From: Streptococcus marmotae
GTDB lineage: Bacteria; Bacillota; Bacilli; Lactobacillales; Streptococcaceae
Length of the DNA: 64,000 nt
Direction: 5' to 3'
Assembly: GCF_001623565.1 (NCBI RefSeq)
Contig: NZ_CP015196.1
Coordinates: forward strand, 2,245,283 to 2,309,282
How positions within the stretch are numbered: position 1 is the first letter of the stretch; every line of letters begins with the position of its first letter. The notes below the pieces were generated by a model that was given only the letters and a program-made list of their open reading frames with translations, made no database searches and was not told the origin of the DNA. Below, one piece after another: positions 47,775-59,500 of the stretch. The position numbers were made by a program, and so were the translations under genes.

Positions 47775-48450
47775 CTATTCCTCCAATACTGTCAATATTT
47801 TTTGCATATTTGCCAATGAAAGCTGGCCCGGAGCACTCGCTTCATCCAAGCTAGCAAAGGTCCAACAAGAACCCGTGATACTTCCAGCTATCCGTGACAA
47901 CATCCCCAATTTCCCCATAGACATAGTAGCATAGGCTTGTTCTGCGTTAAGCGTTTTAAAGCCACGTGTATAGTTCATCACATCCAATACATCCTGCTCT
48001 GTGTGTGCCATAACGGCCATTTTAACAACAGCAGGAGATAGACTGGTCAATTCAGACATGATTTCCATATAGTTTTCAGGGGTCTCCACAAAATTATGAT
48101 AGCTCAATACCAGATTTGGAAAGGCCAACATCTCCTCAAAGACTTCCTTATGAGAGTAATACTCAAAGTCAATATACTCAGGCTGATAAAGACTGGCAAT
48201 TTCTTTTTAGTAATTGAATATACTCCGCATCAGAAAGCTCAATATGGCCACCCTCACGACTAGTTCTGAGCGTAAAAATCACTTCACGTCCAACAAATTT
48301 TTCAAAAACAGCTGGGGCTACTCTCAAAATCTCTTCCTTTGGAAGATAATCAGCCCGCCACTCAATCAAGTCTGCTGCTTCGAGTCTATTCACATCAATA
48401 TTTTCGACATCCTCAATGCTGCGAGGCATAATTGGAACTACTATTTTCAT
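47775..48450 (-). pseudogene. aroD: 3-dehydroquinate dehydratase type I, frameshifted
   Basis: Two frames together give one type I AroD of about 225 residues. The first part ([23 protein letters not shown] to [25 protein letters not shown]) contains the IEWRADYL motif. The second part contains VLSYHNF with the His, the Schiff-base Lys in [15 protein letters not shown], and the C-terminal [25 protein letters not shown]. The shift is at an AAAAA run near 48203, where one more A (or two fewer) would restore [11 protein letters not shown]. Only this one gene of the aro set is broken; a homopolymer sequencing error is a real alternative. Confidence 0.85.
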
Positions 48451-49610
48451 TTTTCTACCTGTATCGTAAAGACCTTGAGGTAATTACTACTTTCATCATT
48501 TTTGTTTATCACAAAATCGCTCGGTAGGCGATAGGTTTGGAGATAGCGGTGCTTGCGCCCCATAAATCCCTTTTCAATTTCTTTTTTAAATTTTTCAAGC
48601 CCTACATTCGACGCATTAGTGGAAGCGATAATCTGTCCGTCAGGATTGAGAATTTCAAGCGATTGAGCAATCAGCTTATGGTAATCCTTAGCAACCGAGA
48701 AGGTCTGCTTTTTATTGCGTGCAAAACTAGGCGGATCAAGGACAATGACATCATAAGATAAGCCTTTTCGTTTGGCGTATTTAAAGTATTCAAAGACATC
48801 CATCACAATGAAACGATGACTCTCTAATAATAAGCCATTCGCCTGAAAATGGGCTTCTGATAATTCTCTCGAACGCTTGGCCAAGTCCACAGAGGTTGTC
48901 TCAGCTACACCACCCATGGCTGCTGCTACTGAAAAAGCTGCCGTATAAGAAAACAGATTCAAGAGACTCTTACCCGCTGCAAATCCATCAACTAGCAATC
49001 CTCTCACCTCATGCTGATCTAGGAAAATTCCTGTCATCAAACCATTATTCAAAAAGACTTGGTAGGCAACGCCGTTTTCAAAAATGGTAAACTCTTCAGG
49101 TGCTTCTTGACCATACAGATGGACTGATTCATAGTCCAAACCTTTGAAACGAATTTTTTCATAAGCCCCTAGCAGATCGGGAAAAACGACTCGAAACGCT
49201 GCTACAATCTCCTCTTTTATCGAGTAAATATAGTCATTATACCACGAAAAGACCGCATAATCATGATAGCGGTCAATTGTCATACCGCCAAAACCATCAC
49301 CGTCTTGGTTAAACAAACGATAAGCAGTTGTCACCGTTGACTCTTCAAAAGACTGTCTCTTCTGTCTAGCTTCGACAAACAACCGTTTAAAAAATGCTCG
49401 ATCCAACGGCTCCTTTTTCTTAGAAACCAGCCAGCCAATCCCCTTATTTTGGACAGAAAGATAGGCCGTCCCTAGAAAGTGCCCTTGCTGATTCACCAAC
49501 TGAACCACGGTGTTCTTCATCTCAAGATGAGGAAAATCTTGCGCCTGTAGCACACAAATCCCCTGCTGTATTTTTCGCTCCACACTGGGGCTTACGGTTA
49601 CTGTATTCAT
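48447..49610 (-). CDS. RlmI-like class I SAM-dependent rRNA methyltransferase
   Basis: A 387-residue protein of the RlmI/YwbD group: an N-terminal PUA-like part (residues 1-70), the linker [15 protein letters not shown], a domain containing [29 protein letters not shown], then the Rossmann methyltransferase with [21 protein letters not shown] (motif I), TSVDLAKRS and the catalytic [12 protein letters not shown]. It would methylate cytosine C5 in 23S rRNA or a similar target. It overlaps the aroD start by four bases, so it heads the aroD operon. Confidence 0.88.
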   Translation of the reverse strand: MNTVTVSPSVERKIQQGICVLQAQDFPHLEMKNTVVQLVNQQGHFLGTAYLSVQNKGIGWLVSKKKEPLDRAFFKRLFVEARQKRQSFEESTVTTAYRLFNQDGDGFGGMTIDRYHDYAVFSWYNDYIYSIKEEIVAAFRVVFPDLLGAYEKIRFKGLDYESVHLYGQEAPEEFTIFENGVAYQVFLNNGLMTGIFLDQHEVRGLLVDGFAAGKSLLNLFSYTAAFSVAAAMGGVAETTSVDLAKRSRELSEAHFQANGLLLESHRFIVMDVFEYFKYAKRKGLSYDVIVLDPPSFARNKKQTFSVAKDYHKLIAQSLEILNPDGQIIASTNASNVGLEKFKKEIEKGFMGRKHRYLQTYRLPSDFVINKNDESSNYLKVFTIQVEK

Positions 49611-49683
49611 ATGTTTATTATATCAAAATTTAGATTATATCTCAAAAAAACTCCTCACATTAAAGGATATTTTAAAAATATGG

Positions 49684-49689
49684 TATAAT
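49684..49689 (+). promoter_or_regulatory. Extended -10 promoter of the sulfatase gene
   Basis: ATGGTATAAT, a TGn-extended -10, 47 bases before the preferred start of the sulfatase gene. The -35 is poor. Confidence 0.55.
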
Positions 49690-49735
49690 GAACTAAGATT
49701 TTATGAAATAGACTATGGGAAGAAAGGAAGCTCTT

Positions 49736-51913
49736 GTGAACAAAAATCGCTATCTCTTATCAAAAATCTTGCGTTCTAGAATTGGTTTTGTCCTCGTTCT
49801 CGTAACCATCTACTGGATAAAGACACTATGGGCTTACCTCATTGATTTCAATTTAGATACCAAAGGTTTTTACCAAAATTTCATTCTCTTTATCAACCCA
49901 CTTCCAGTCGGGCTGCTCTTTATCGGACTAGCCCTCTATATCAAATCAACAAAATGGTTCTACCGAATCGCAGGATTTCTCTATTTCTTGCTGTTTTTAT
50001 GGCTATTTTCAAATACCTTGTACTTTAGAGAGTTTTCAGACTATATCTCGATTTCAACCATGCTAGCTAGCTCCAGCGTCGCAGCTGGGCTCCTGCAAAC
50101 AACGCTGAAATCCCTTCGCTTTTGGGACTTTACCTACTTTCTGGATTTCATCGCATTTGCCTATCTCTTAGCTAAAAAGAAGATTTCAGTTGACCCTAAG
50201 CCCTTTAACAAGCGAGCAAGTTTTGCGGTCACAGCCCTGTCAGTCATGCTCTTTTCAGTCAACCTCTTTCTCGCAGAAATTGACCGTCCTGAACTATTGA
50301 CCCGTGGCTTTTCAAATACCTATATCGTACGGGCCCTCGGTCTGCCATCCTTTCTTGGCTACAATGCCTATCAGACCTACAATGCCCATAAAGACCGCTC
50401 AGAAGCAAGCCCAGAAGATTTAACCCCTGTCCAACAATACATCACAGAACACCATGCCAAACCAAACGAGGAATACTTTGGTATGGCAAAGGGGCGCAAT
50501 GTCATCTATCTTCACCTAGAAAGTTTACAGCAATTTATCATTGACTACAAACTAAAGGTCGAAGACAAAGAGTATGAAGTGACCCCCTTTCTCAACTCTC
50601 TCTACCACTCCAATTCCACCTTTGCCTTTTCCAACTTCTTTAACCAAGTCAAAGCAGGAAAGACCTCTGATGCCGAAACGATGATTGAAACCTCTCTCTT
50701 TGGACTCAATCAAGGCTCCTTCATGGTTCAATACGGTGGCAGCAATACCCAACAAGCAGCACCTTATATCCTGTCCCAAGAAGCAGGTTACACATCGGCT
50801 GTCTTTCACGGAAATGCTGGTAGCTTCTGGAATCGGAACAATACCTACAAACAGTGGGGCTACAACTACTTCTTTGATAAGACCTATTTCACTGAAACCA
50901 ATGCAGAAAATTCATTTGAATACGGTTTAAATGATAAGGTCATGTTCACCGATGCGATTCCCTACTTTGAACGCTTACAACAACCTTTTTATACAAAATT
51001 TATCACCGTTTCGAACCACTATCCCTACACCACCAGCCTCTCAGGTGATGAGACAGGATTTCCCCTTGCCGATACAAAAGATGAGACAATCAACGGCTAC
51101 TTTGCTACCGCTAACTATCTAGATGCCTCTATCAAAGCCTTCTTTGACTACCTAAAGGCAACTGGGCTCTATGAAAAATCCATCATCGTTCTCTACGGAG
51201 ACCATTATGGCATTTCCAATTCTCGTAACCCAAGTCTCGCCCCACTTCTTGGTAAAGACCCAGAAACTTGGTCAGACTACGACAATGCCATGCTCCAACG
51301 TGTCCCTTATATGATTGTCATTCCAGGAATGAATAAGGGACGCATCATTGATACCTTTGGTGGCGAAATCGACGCCCTCCCAACCCTCGAGCATCTCCTT
51401 GGTATCGACTCGACCAAATACCTTCAGGTCGGTCAAGATTTACTATCAAAGGAAAACAAGCAGATCGTTTCCCTACGAACGCCGGGGAACTTCATCACCC
51501 CTACCTATACCAATTATTCTGGTAAACTTTACTACACAGAAACCGGTGAAGAAATTACCAATCCCGATGAGAATACGCAAAACATCATTGAGACAATCAA
51601 AGAAGAAACCAATGCTCAGCTGCGAGCAAGTGACGCCATCCAGACAGGCGATCTTATCCGCTTTTTAAACAACGGACTACCTCCTGTCAATCCAAAGGAC
51701 TATTCTTATCTCCATTCTCTTGATAAGGAAATAGAAATCGAAAACGAACTCGGCAGCAAATCAACAAGCCTCTACAGCCAGCGTGGCAATCAGTCCACTG
51801 TAGACCTTTTCCAAGCCAAAAGCTATCGCTTACTCCACGAGCAAACGACAGCTGCTACAACCGCTTCAACAGCGCCAAGTAGCTCTTCTAGCAGTACAGA
51901 AGAAGAGAAATAA
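49736..51913 (+). CDS. LTA synthase family sulfatase-domain membrane protein
   Basis: About 725 residues. I prefer the GTG start at 49736 (NKNRYLLSKILRSRIG) because AAAGGAAG lies eight bases before it, whereas the ATG at 49715 has none. Five N-terminal membrane segments (about 15-200) precede an extracellular alkaline-phosphatase/sulfatase domain with VIYLHLESLQQF (metal Glu), catalytic Thr in GKTSDAETMIETSLFGL, FHGNAGSFWNRN, SNHYPY, and YGDHYGIS (metal Asp/His). The C-terminus is Ser/Thr-rich (TTAATTASTAPSSSSSS). LtaS-type enzymes polymerise glycerol-phosphate from phosphatidylglycerol; this variant could also modify another wall polymer. Confidence 0.88.
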   Translation: MNKNRYLLSKILRSRIGFVLVLVTIYWIKTLWAYLIDFNLDTKGFYQNFILFINPLPVGLLFIGLALYIKSTKWFYRIAGFLYFLLFLWLFSNTLYFREFSDYISISTMLASSSVAAGLLQTTLKSLRFWDFTYFLDFIAFAYLLAKKKISVDPKPFNKRASFAVTALSVMLFSVNLFLAEIDRPELLTRGFSNTYIVRALGLPSFLGYNAYQTYNAHKDRSEASPEDLTPVQQYITEHHAKPNEEYFGMAKGRNVIYLHLESLQQFIIDYKLKVEDKEYEVTPFLNSLYHSNSTFAFSNFFNQVKAGKTSDAETMIETSLFGLNQGSFMVQYGGSNTQQAAPYILSQEAGYTSAVFHGNAGSFWNRNNTYKQWGYNYFFDKTYFTETNAENSFEYGLNDKVMFTDAIPYFERLQQPFYTKFITVSNHYPYTTSLSGDETGFPLADTKDETINGYFATANYLDASIKAFFDYLKATGLYEKSIIVLYGDHYGISNSRNPSLAPLLGKDPETWSDYDNAMLQRVPYMIVIPGMNKGRIIDTFGGEIDALPTLEHLLGIDSTKYLQVGQDLLSKENKQIVSLRTPGNFITPTYTNYSGKLYYTETGEEITNPDENTQNIIETIKEETNAQLRASDAIQTGDLIRFLNNGLPPVNPKDYSYLHSLDKEIEIENELGSKSTSLYSQRGNQSTVDLFQAKSYRLLHEQTTAATTASTAPSSSSSSTEEEK

Positions 51914-51945
51914 TTAAATCTCCCTATAAATAGTAGGGAGATTAT
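51914..51945 (+). terminator. Intrinsic terminator of the sulfatase gene
   Basis: Arms AATCTCCCTA and TAGGGAGATT around a 7-base loop, followed by ATTTTTG. Confidence 0.85.
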
Positions 51946-52104
51946 TTTTGTATCCTGACCAGATCCGCTCATCAAAAAACGGCTCTATAATATCTGTAGT
52001 GGGTACGCCCGCCACAGAGATTATGGAGCCTTTTTCAGTGTAGAAAAAAAGTTCCATATGACCTATAATGAAAAGCGACAAAACTATCATTTAGAAAGAC
52101 TCAT

Positions 52105-53413
52105 ATGGAACAACTAAATCTTATCACAAATTTTCTCAAAATGAAAGACAAAAATATCACTATCACTAATGAATGCGACATGGGAACACACTTAGAACTC
52201 CACGGTCACTTGGATTACACAGCCCCTAAATGCCCTTCCTGCAAGGGACAAATGGCTAAGTACGACTTCCAGAAAGCCTCTAAAATCCCCTACTTAGAAA
52301 CTGCTGGCTACCCGCTACTTATCCGCCTTCGAAAGCGTCGTTTCAAGTGCAAAGACTGTGGGAAAATAGCGGTCGCTGAAACTCCTATTGTTAAGAAGAA
52401 CCATCAAATCTCTGTCGCTGTCAACCAGAAAATCGCACAATTACTCATCGAAAAGCAAGCAATGACACATATCGCACACAGACTCTCCATTTCTACATCT
52501 ACAGTTATTCGAAAACTCAATGAGTTTAAATTTGAAACGGATTGGGATAAGCTTCCAGAAGTCATGTCCTGGGATGAGTATGCCTTCAAGAAAGGGAAAA
52601 TGAGCTTTATCGCTCAAGATTTTGACACAAATAACATCATCGCTATCCTTGATGGAAGAACGCAAGCAACCATCCGAAATCACTTTCTGAGATACCCTAG
52701 AAAGGTCAGAAACCGCGTTAAAATCATCACTATGGACATGTTTAGCCCTTACTATAAATTGGCTAAACCCTTCGCCCTCCAATTTCTAAGCTCAGGCTGA
52801 AACAGTCTATTCCCAGACTGTTTCACTCCCACATGCCAAAATCGTGCTGGATCGCTTCCACGTTGTGCAACATCTCAGCCGTGCTATGAACCGTGTCCGT
52901 ACCCAAATCATGAATGCTTTTGACCGCAAATCGCATGAATACAAGACGCTCAAACGCTACTGGAAACTGGTACAACAAGATAGCCGTAAACTCAGTGACA
53001 AGCGGTTTTATCGCCCTACTTTTCGCATGCATTTGACCAATAAGGAAATCTTAGACAAGCTCCTATCCTACTCAGATGAGTTACGACAACATTATGAACT
53101 CTATCAACTTCTTTTATTCCATTTCCAAGAGAAAAACTCAGATCATTTCTTTGACCTAATTGAGCAAGAAATAGCCACTGTTAACCCTATTTTCCAGACG
53201 GTATTTAAGACGTTTCTAAAGGATAAGGACAAGGTTTTAAACGCCTTGGAATTGCCTTATTCCAACGCTAAATTGGAAGCTACCAATAATCTTATCAAAG
53301 TCATCAAGCGTAATGCCTTTGGATTTCGGAACTTTGAAAACTTCAAAAAGCGGATTTTGATTGCCATCAATATCAAAAAAGAGAAGACCAACTTGGTCCT
53401 CTCTAGATGTTAG
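52105..53413 (+). pseudogene. ISL3 transposase (copy 3, interrupted)
   Basis: Matches copy 2 from MEQLNLITNFLKMKDKNI up to ITMDMFSPYYKLAK, then diverges through about 65 foreign bases with a TGA stop, and resumes in another frame at HAKIVLDRFHVVQHLSRAMN to the normal end LVLSRC. The interruption lies between two catalytic aspartates, so no active enzyme can be made. Confidence 0.88.
52770..52835. repeat. Short inverted-repeat insert inside the ISL3 transposase
   Basis: Contains AGGCTGAAACAGTC and GACTGTTTCA around TATTCCCA and ends CACTCCCA. The modules AGCCTGAGC/GCTCAGGCT and CACTCCCA match the dispersed repeat at 33433-33545. This suggests a small mobile repeat of the same family. Confidence 0.5.
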
Positions 53414-53454
53414 CTGACATCTACCCACTACAGTTGACAAAGAGCCCAAAAAAC

Positions 53455-53488
53455 AACCTACCCAGGGAGTTTCCTCCCTGGGTAGGTT
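53455..53488 (-). terminator. Intrinsic terminator of the MucBP surface protein gene
   Basis: Perfect 15-base arms (AACCTACCCAGGGAG and CTCCCTGGGTAGGTT) around TTTC, followed on the minus strand by GTTTTTTGGG. ISL3 copy 3 sits in this T-tract. Confidence 0.9.
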
Positions 53489-53551
53489 GCGTCTCTTTTA
53501 TTAGGTTTTGATAGAAATCATCCTATCCCTACTAGAGTCTCAGGAGTCGAA

Positions 53552-56500
53552 TTATTCTTCGTCTTCTGATTTTTTCTTGCCAAGTCCGAGTAAAGCCGCA
53601 ACTCCTAACGCAGCAGCGCCGTATGCAAATGCAGCATTTCCTACAGTATCACCTGTGTTTGGTAATTCTGCTTTCGCTGGTTCTGCTGGTTGAGCAGGAG
53701 TGCTTGGAGTAGCTGGTGTTGCTGGCTCAGCTGGTTTGCTTGGTTCTACCGGTTTACCTGGCTCAACTGGTTTCCCTGGAGTTGGTGGTACTGGAGTTGT
53801 TGGAGGTGTCACTGGTGGAACCGGTGTTGTTGGTGGCGTTACTGGTGGAACTGGTCTTACTGGAGGTACTGGTGTAGTTGGTTTCTTCTTGTACACGTAG
53901 GTAACTTTCTTATGACCATTTGTGTAGCGACCGCTTGGATCGTCACCTTCTACACGCACCAATTCATAGCCGTCAATCTCTTTTGGAGTTGTTGCATATG
54001 GATCGTTTGGTTTACCCTTGCTGTTTTCTTGTGGTGCTACTGGATTTCCGTCTTCATCCACGAAGTTGACTTCAAGAGTGCCTTCTTCAATTGGTTTAGC
54101 TGGCTCTTCAACTACTTCGTAGACGTAAGTTACGATAAGAGTTGTGTTGGCAACAAGCTTGCCAGTTGCACCCTCAGATGACAACAAGTGACCATTTTCA
54201 TCGACAGCACCTACAGGATAAGTACCAACTGGTACACGTTTGTAAGTCTTGCCATCGTAGCCTTTGATGAACAATGGACGATGAGCATCCGTGTTGGTGT
54301 TGTACTCAGTTCCTTCTGGTTGGTTGTACTGAACAACGTTGTTGTCTGCGATCACACGACCATCTTTGTCCTTGTACTCAACGATGACAGATCCTTTTTC
54401 AACAACTGGTGTAGATTTCAAGCGGTAGATGTAGGTAACAGTTGTAATACCTCTGACAACATTGCCATCTTCCACATCGCCATCTTTCACTTTGACCAAT
54501 TCGTAGACTTTACCGTCTTTGCCTGGGATTTCCTTAGGAATTTCCTTTTCACCTTCGTTCGTGTGGTACTCAGTTCCAATTGGTGATTTTGGTGTATCAA
54601 CGGTTGGATCTTGGATTTCTTCACCAGCTTCGTTGACATAGTGAACAACGACTGAACCTGCTGGTACGTAAGGTACTGGCGTATTTTCCTTAGGATCTTT
54701 TGGATTTTTGAGCGTTGGTGGCTCATAGCCTTTCGTTGGGTCATTTGGATCTTTTGGTTTCAATGGTTTGCTTGGATCTTTCGGATCTACTGGGACAAAT
54801 CCATCGATGTCTGGCAATGGTGGGTTATTGCTTGGATCCTCTGGCGTACCATCATAATCCACTGGTGGGATTGGAACACCTGTATTTGGATTCACTGGAG
54901 GAGTTAGTGGATCTTTTGGATCTGTTGGTTTAGATGGATCTACTGGGATGTACGGGATGTACTTACCTGGTTTTTCCGTTGGTGTTTCACGTTTCTTGTA
55001 CTCGTATTGGATGACTTGTGGATCTTCCGTTACTTTACCATTTTGTGGTGCAGAACCGCCTCGAAGTTTTGGAGTACCGTCTGCGTTTCTCACCAAGTCA
55101 TAGAAGTTACCTGCGTTGTCTTGCAACTCTTCTGGTGCTTGGTCAACGTAGTCAGTATCAATTGGAGTACCGTCTTCTTTAACAACTGTATCTTTTGGAT
55201 CTTTTGGATCTCTGTAAAGACGAGTGCTTGAACCTTCTACGAAGTATTGAGCTGTTACTTTTCCACCTGATTTAGCTAGCTGATTTTCTTGCTCAGGTTT
55301 TTGCTCTTCTTTCAACTTGTAGACATAGGTGATTTCTTTTTTCACGCCAGCTGCAACTTTACCTTTTGCAAGGTCTGAGTATGCAACCAAACGTCCGTCT
55401 GCATCTACTTCACCAGCGTCGTACTTGCCAGCAGGGACACGCTCGTACACTTTTCCATCTGGAGTTCTAAGCGTGCGTTTACGGATGGTTTCAACTGTTG
55501 TATCGTAGTCTACACCTGGCTTAGCATTCTCAAGAACTATTACATCCTCCGTATTGCCCTCAATCTTATCACCTAGTTCATCCACATAGTTAACAATAAC
55601 AGAACCAGCTTTTTCATAAACATAGGTTACTGTACTTGTACCTTTCTTAACTTTTGCTTCTTCTCCATTTTCTGGGTCTGAACCTTCTTTTACTTCTTTC
55701 AAGTAGTAGACAACATCTTCTTCTGGTGAATTTGGATCGTTTGGATCTTTCGGTTCCTTAGTTGTAATCTTCGGATCTTTATGATCTGTTGTGTCGTATG
55801 GAGTATCTACTGGTGATTTAGGAGTGTCCTCAACTGGTTTCTTGATTTCATTTCCTTCTTCATCTTCATACTTCACGACAACGTTTCCAGCTGGTACGTA
55901 AGGAATTGGAGTATTTTCCTTCGGATTCTCTGGTGTTGGTGGGATATATTTGCCATTTGGATCTTTTGGTAATGGGTTATTTGGATCGTTTGGATCTACT
56001 GGGACAAAGCCATCGATATCTGGCAAACGTGGATCATCACTTGGCTCCTCTGGTGTATCATCGTAATCCACTGGTGGAATTGGATTGCCATTTGGATCTA
56101 GAGGAGGATTGTTCTCTGGATCGTTTGGATACTTAGGATCGTTTGGATTTGATGGATCACCAGGATTTTCTGGGATGTAAGGAATGTATTTACCAGGTTT
56201 ATCCGTTGGCGTTTCACGTTTCTTGTACTCGTATTTAATAACTTGTGGATTTTCAGTTACGTTACCTTCTTGAGGTGCTGAACCGCCTCGAAGTTTTGGA
56301 GTTTTGTCTGCGTTTCTCACCAAATCATAGAAGTTACCTGCGTTGTCTTGCAACTCTTCTGGTGCTTGGTCAACGTAGTCAGTATCGATTGGAGTACCGT
56401 CTTCTTTAACGACTGTATCTTTTGGATCGTTTGGATTTCTGTACAGACGAGTGCTTGAGCCTTCTACGAAGTATTGAGCTGTTACTTTTCCACCTGGTTT

Positions 56501-59500
56501 AGCTTGATTTTCTTCTTGCTCAGGTTTTTGCTCTTCTTTCAACTTGTAGACATAAACAACGTGAGTGGTTCCTTCTACGACATCACCTTGGTCTTTTCCT
56601 GAGAAGAAAACTCTTTTGTGATATTTTCTTTTACAACTGTCTCATCACCAACTTTTGGTGTTTGTGAAACTTCTTTAAACTCATATGTCTTACCTTTAAA
56701 TAGGATAGATTCTGGTTTTTCAAGATCTGTTTCACCTGTGTTATATCTAGTTCCTGGGTCTACATTTGTTAGGTCAGAACGCTCTGATTGGATTTCTTCA
56801 CCAGCTTCATTGACATAGTGAACGACTACTGAACCCTTAGGTGCTGGAGCTTCTGGTTGTTTCTCTTTGTAAACGTAGATAACGTGGGTTGTTCCTTCTT
56901 TAACAGTTCCTTCTGTTTCATCGCTGAACTTGTTGGTGTCATCTACTGTTACAACGTCTTTATCTCCAACTTTTGCTGTTTTTGATACTTCTTTGAACTC
57001 ATAGGTCTTGCCATCTTTAGCGATTGAGCCTGGTTGTTCACGGTCGCCTTCAGCTGTGTTGAAGCCTGTACCTGTTGGTTGATCTGTTGTATCTTTGAAT
57101 GGATCTTGGATTTCTTCACCAGCTTCGTTGACATAGTGGACAACTACTGAACCCTTAGGCGCTGGAGCTTCTGGTTGTTTCTCTTTGTAGACGTAGATAA
57201 CGTGGGTCGTTCCTTCTTCAACAGTTCCTTCTGTTTCATCGCTGAACTTGTTGGTGTCATCTACTGTTACAACGTCTTTATCTCCAACTTTTGCTGTTTT
57301 TGATACTTCTTTGAACTCATAGGTCTTGCCATTTAGCGATTGTGCCTGGTTGTTCACGGTCGCCTTCAGCTGTGTTGAAGCCTGTACCTGTTGGTTGATC
57401 TGTTGTATCTTTGAATGGATCTTGGATTTCTTCACCAGCTTCGTTGACATAGTGGACAACTACTGAACCCTTAGGCGCTGGAGCTTCTGGTTGTTTCTCT
57501 TTGTAGACGTAGATAACGTGGGTCGTTCCTTCTTTAACAGTTCCTTCTGTTTCATCGCTGAACTTGTTGGTGTCATCTACTGTTACAACGTCTTTATCTC
57601 CAACTTTTGCTGTTTTTGATACTTCTTTGAACTCATAGGTCTTGCCATCTTTAGCGATTGAGCCTGGTTGTTCACGGTCGCCTTCAGCTGTGTTGAAGCC
57701 TGTACCTGTTGGTTGATCTGTTGTATCTTTGAATGGATCTTGGATTTCTTCACCAGCTTCGTTGACATAGTGGACAACTACTGAACCCTTAGGCGCTGGA
57801 GCTTCTGGTTGTTTCTCTTTGTAGACGTAGATAACGTGGGTCGTTCCTTCTTTAACAGTTCCTTCTGTTTCATCGCTGAACTTGTTGGTGTCATCTACTG
57901 TTACAACGTCTTTATCTCCAACTTTTGCTGTTTTTGATACTTCTTTGAACTCATAGGTCTTGCCATCTTTAGCGATTGAGCCTGGTTGTTCACGGTCGCC
58001 TTCAGCTGTGTTGAAGCCTGTACCTGTTGGTTGATCTGTTGTATCTTTGAATGGATCTTGGATTTCTTCACCAGCTTCGTTGACATAGTGGACAACTACT
58101 GAACCCTTAGGCGCTGGAGCTTCTGGTTGTTTCTCTTTGTAGACGTAGATAACGTGGGTCGTTCCTTCTTCAACAGTTCCTTCTGTTTCATCGCTGAACT
58201 TGTTGGTGTCATCTACTGTTACAACGTCTTTATCTCCAACTTTTGCTGTTTTTGATACTTCTTTGAACTCATAGGTCTTGCCATCTTTAGCGATTGTGCC
58301 TGGTTGTTCACGGTCGCCTTCAGCTGTGTTGAAGCCTGTACCTGTTGGTTGATCTGTTGTATCTTTGAATGGATCTTGGATTTCTTCACCAGCTTCGTTG
58401 ACATAGTGGACAACTACTGAACCCTTAGGCGCTGGAGCTTCTGGTTGTTTCTCTTTGTAGACGTAGATAACGTGGGTCGTTCCTTCTTTAACAGTTCCTT
58501 CTGTTTCATCGCTGAACTTGTTGGTGTCATCTACTGTTACAACGTCTTTATCTCCAACTTTTGCTGTTTTTGATACTTCTTTGAACTCATAGGTCTTGCC
58601 ATCTTTAGCGATTGAGCCTGGTTGTTCACGGTCGCCTTCAGCTGTGTTGAAGCCTGTACCTGTTGGTTGATCTGTTGTATCTTTGAATGGATCTTGGATT
58701 TCTTCACCAGCTTCGTTGACATAGTGGACAACTACTGAACCCTTAGGCGCTGGAGCTTCTGGTTGTTTCTCTTTGTAGACGTAGATAACGTGGGTCGTTC
58801 CTTCTTTAACAGTTCCTTCTGTTTCATCGCTGAACTTGTTGGTGTCATCTACTGTTACAACGTCTTTATCTCCAACTTTTGCTGTTTTTGATACTTCTTT
58901 GAACTCATAGGTCTTGCCATCTTTAGCGATTGAGCCTGGTTGTTCACGGTCGCCCTTCAGCTGTGTTGAAGCCTGTACCTGTTGGTTGATCTGTTGTATC
59001 TTTGAATGGATCTTGGATTTCTTCACCAGCTTCGTTGACATAGTGAACGACTACTGAACCTTTAACTTCTTTGTAGATATAGGTTACTGTTTGAAGCTCT
59101 TCTTTCACTTCACCGCTTACTGGTGCGCTTGATGTCAAGTGACCTTTTTCATCTACCTTACCGACTCTGTAATCATCACCTGCAGGTACACGGCGGTAAG
59201 TTTTGCCGCTATATGCTGACGTGATTGTTTCTGGTCTAAGTTCAGGCGTTTCAGTGTTGTACTCGTCTCCTACTAGCTCTTTGTGTTGCTACAGGTTTAC
59301 CGCTAATGATCTTGTCAGCTTCTTTAAATGGAATTAGATTTCCGTCAGTATCTCTGTATTCTACGACAACATCGCCTTTGACAAGTTCATACACGTAAGT
59401 GACATGGTGCTCGCCTTGTGGCACAGCTCCTGTCGGTTCGACACCAGTTGGGTCAGAAAGAGAGACAGTCGCATTGTCTTCGATGTCTGATACCAAGTTG

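Larger units (their letters stand above)
51981..53446 (+). mobile_element. ISL3-family element, copy 3 (interrupted)
   Basis: 1466 bases between GGCTCTATAATATCTG and ...GTTGACAAAGAGCC with an exact 8-base duplication CAAAAAAC on both sides (51973-51980 and 53447-53454). The duplication is the T-tract (minus strand GTTTTTTG) of the terminator of the surface protein gene. The transposase is interrupted in the catalytic core by a short repeat. Confidence 0.93.

Noticed and set aside
49715..49735. ATG at 49715 as the start of the sulfatase gene
   Set aside because: The purine-rich ribosome-binding site lies inside this extension and fits the GTG at 49736.
56949..58731. Repeated 64-residue ORFs (MSTMSTKLVKKSKIHSKIQ...) within the MucBP repeats
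   Set aside because: They recur only because the 318-base repeats recur; they are out-of-frame shadows of the surface protein gene.
56840..59062. Regularly spaced direct repeats that could suggest a CRISPR array
   Set aside because: The period is 318 bases, fully coding in one frame, with no spacers; these are MucBP protein repeats.
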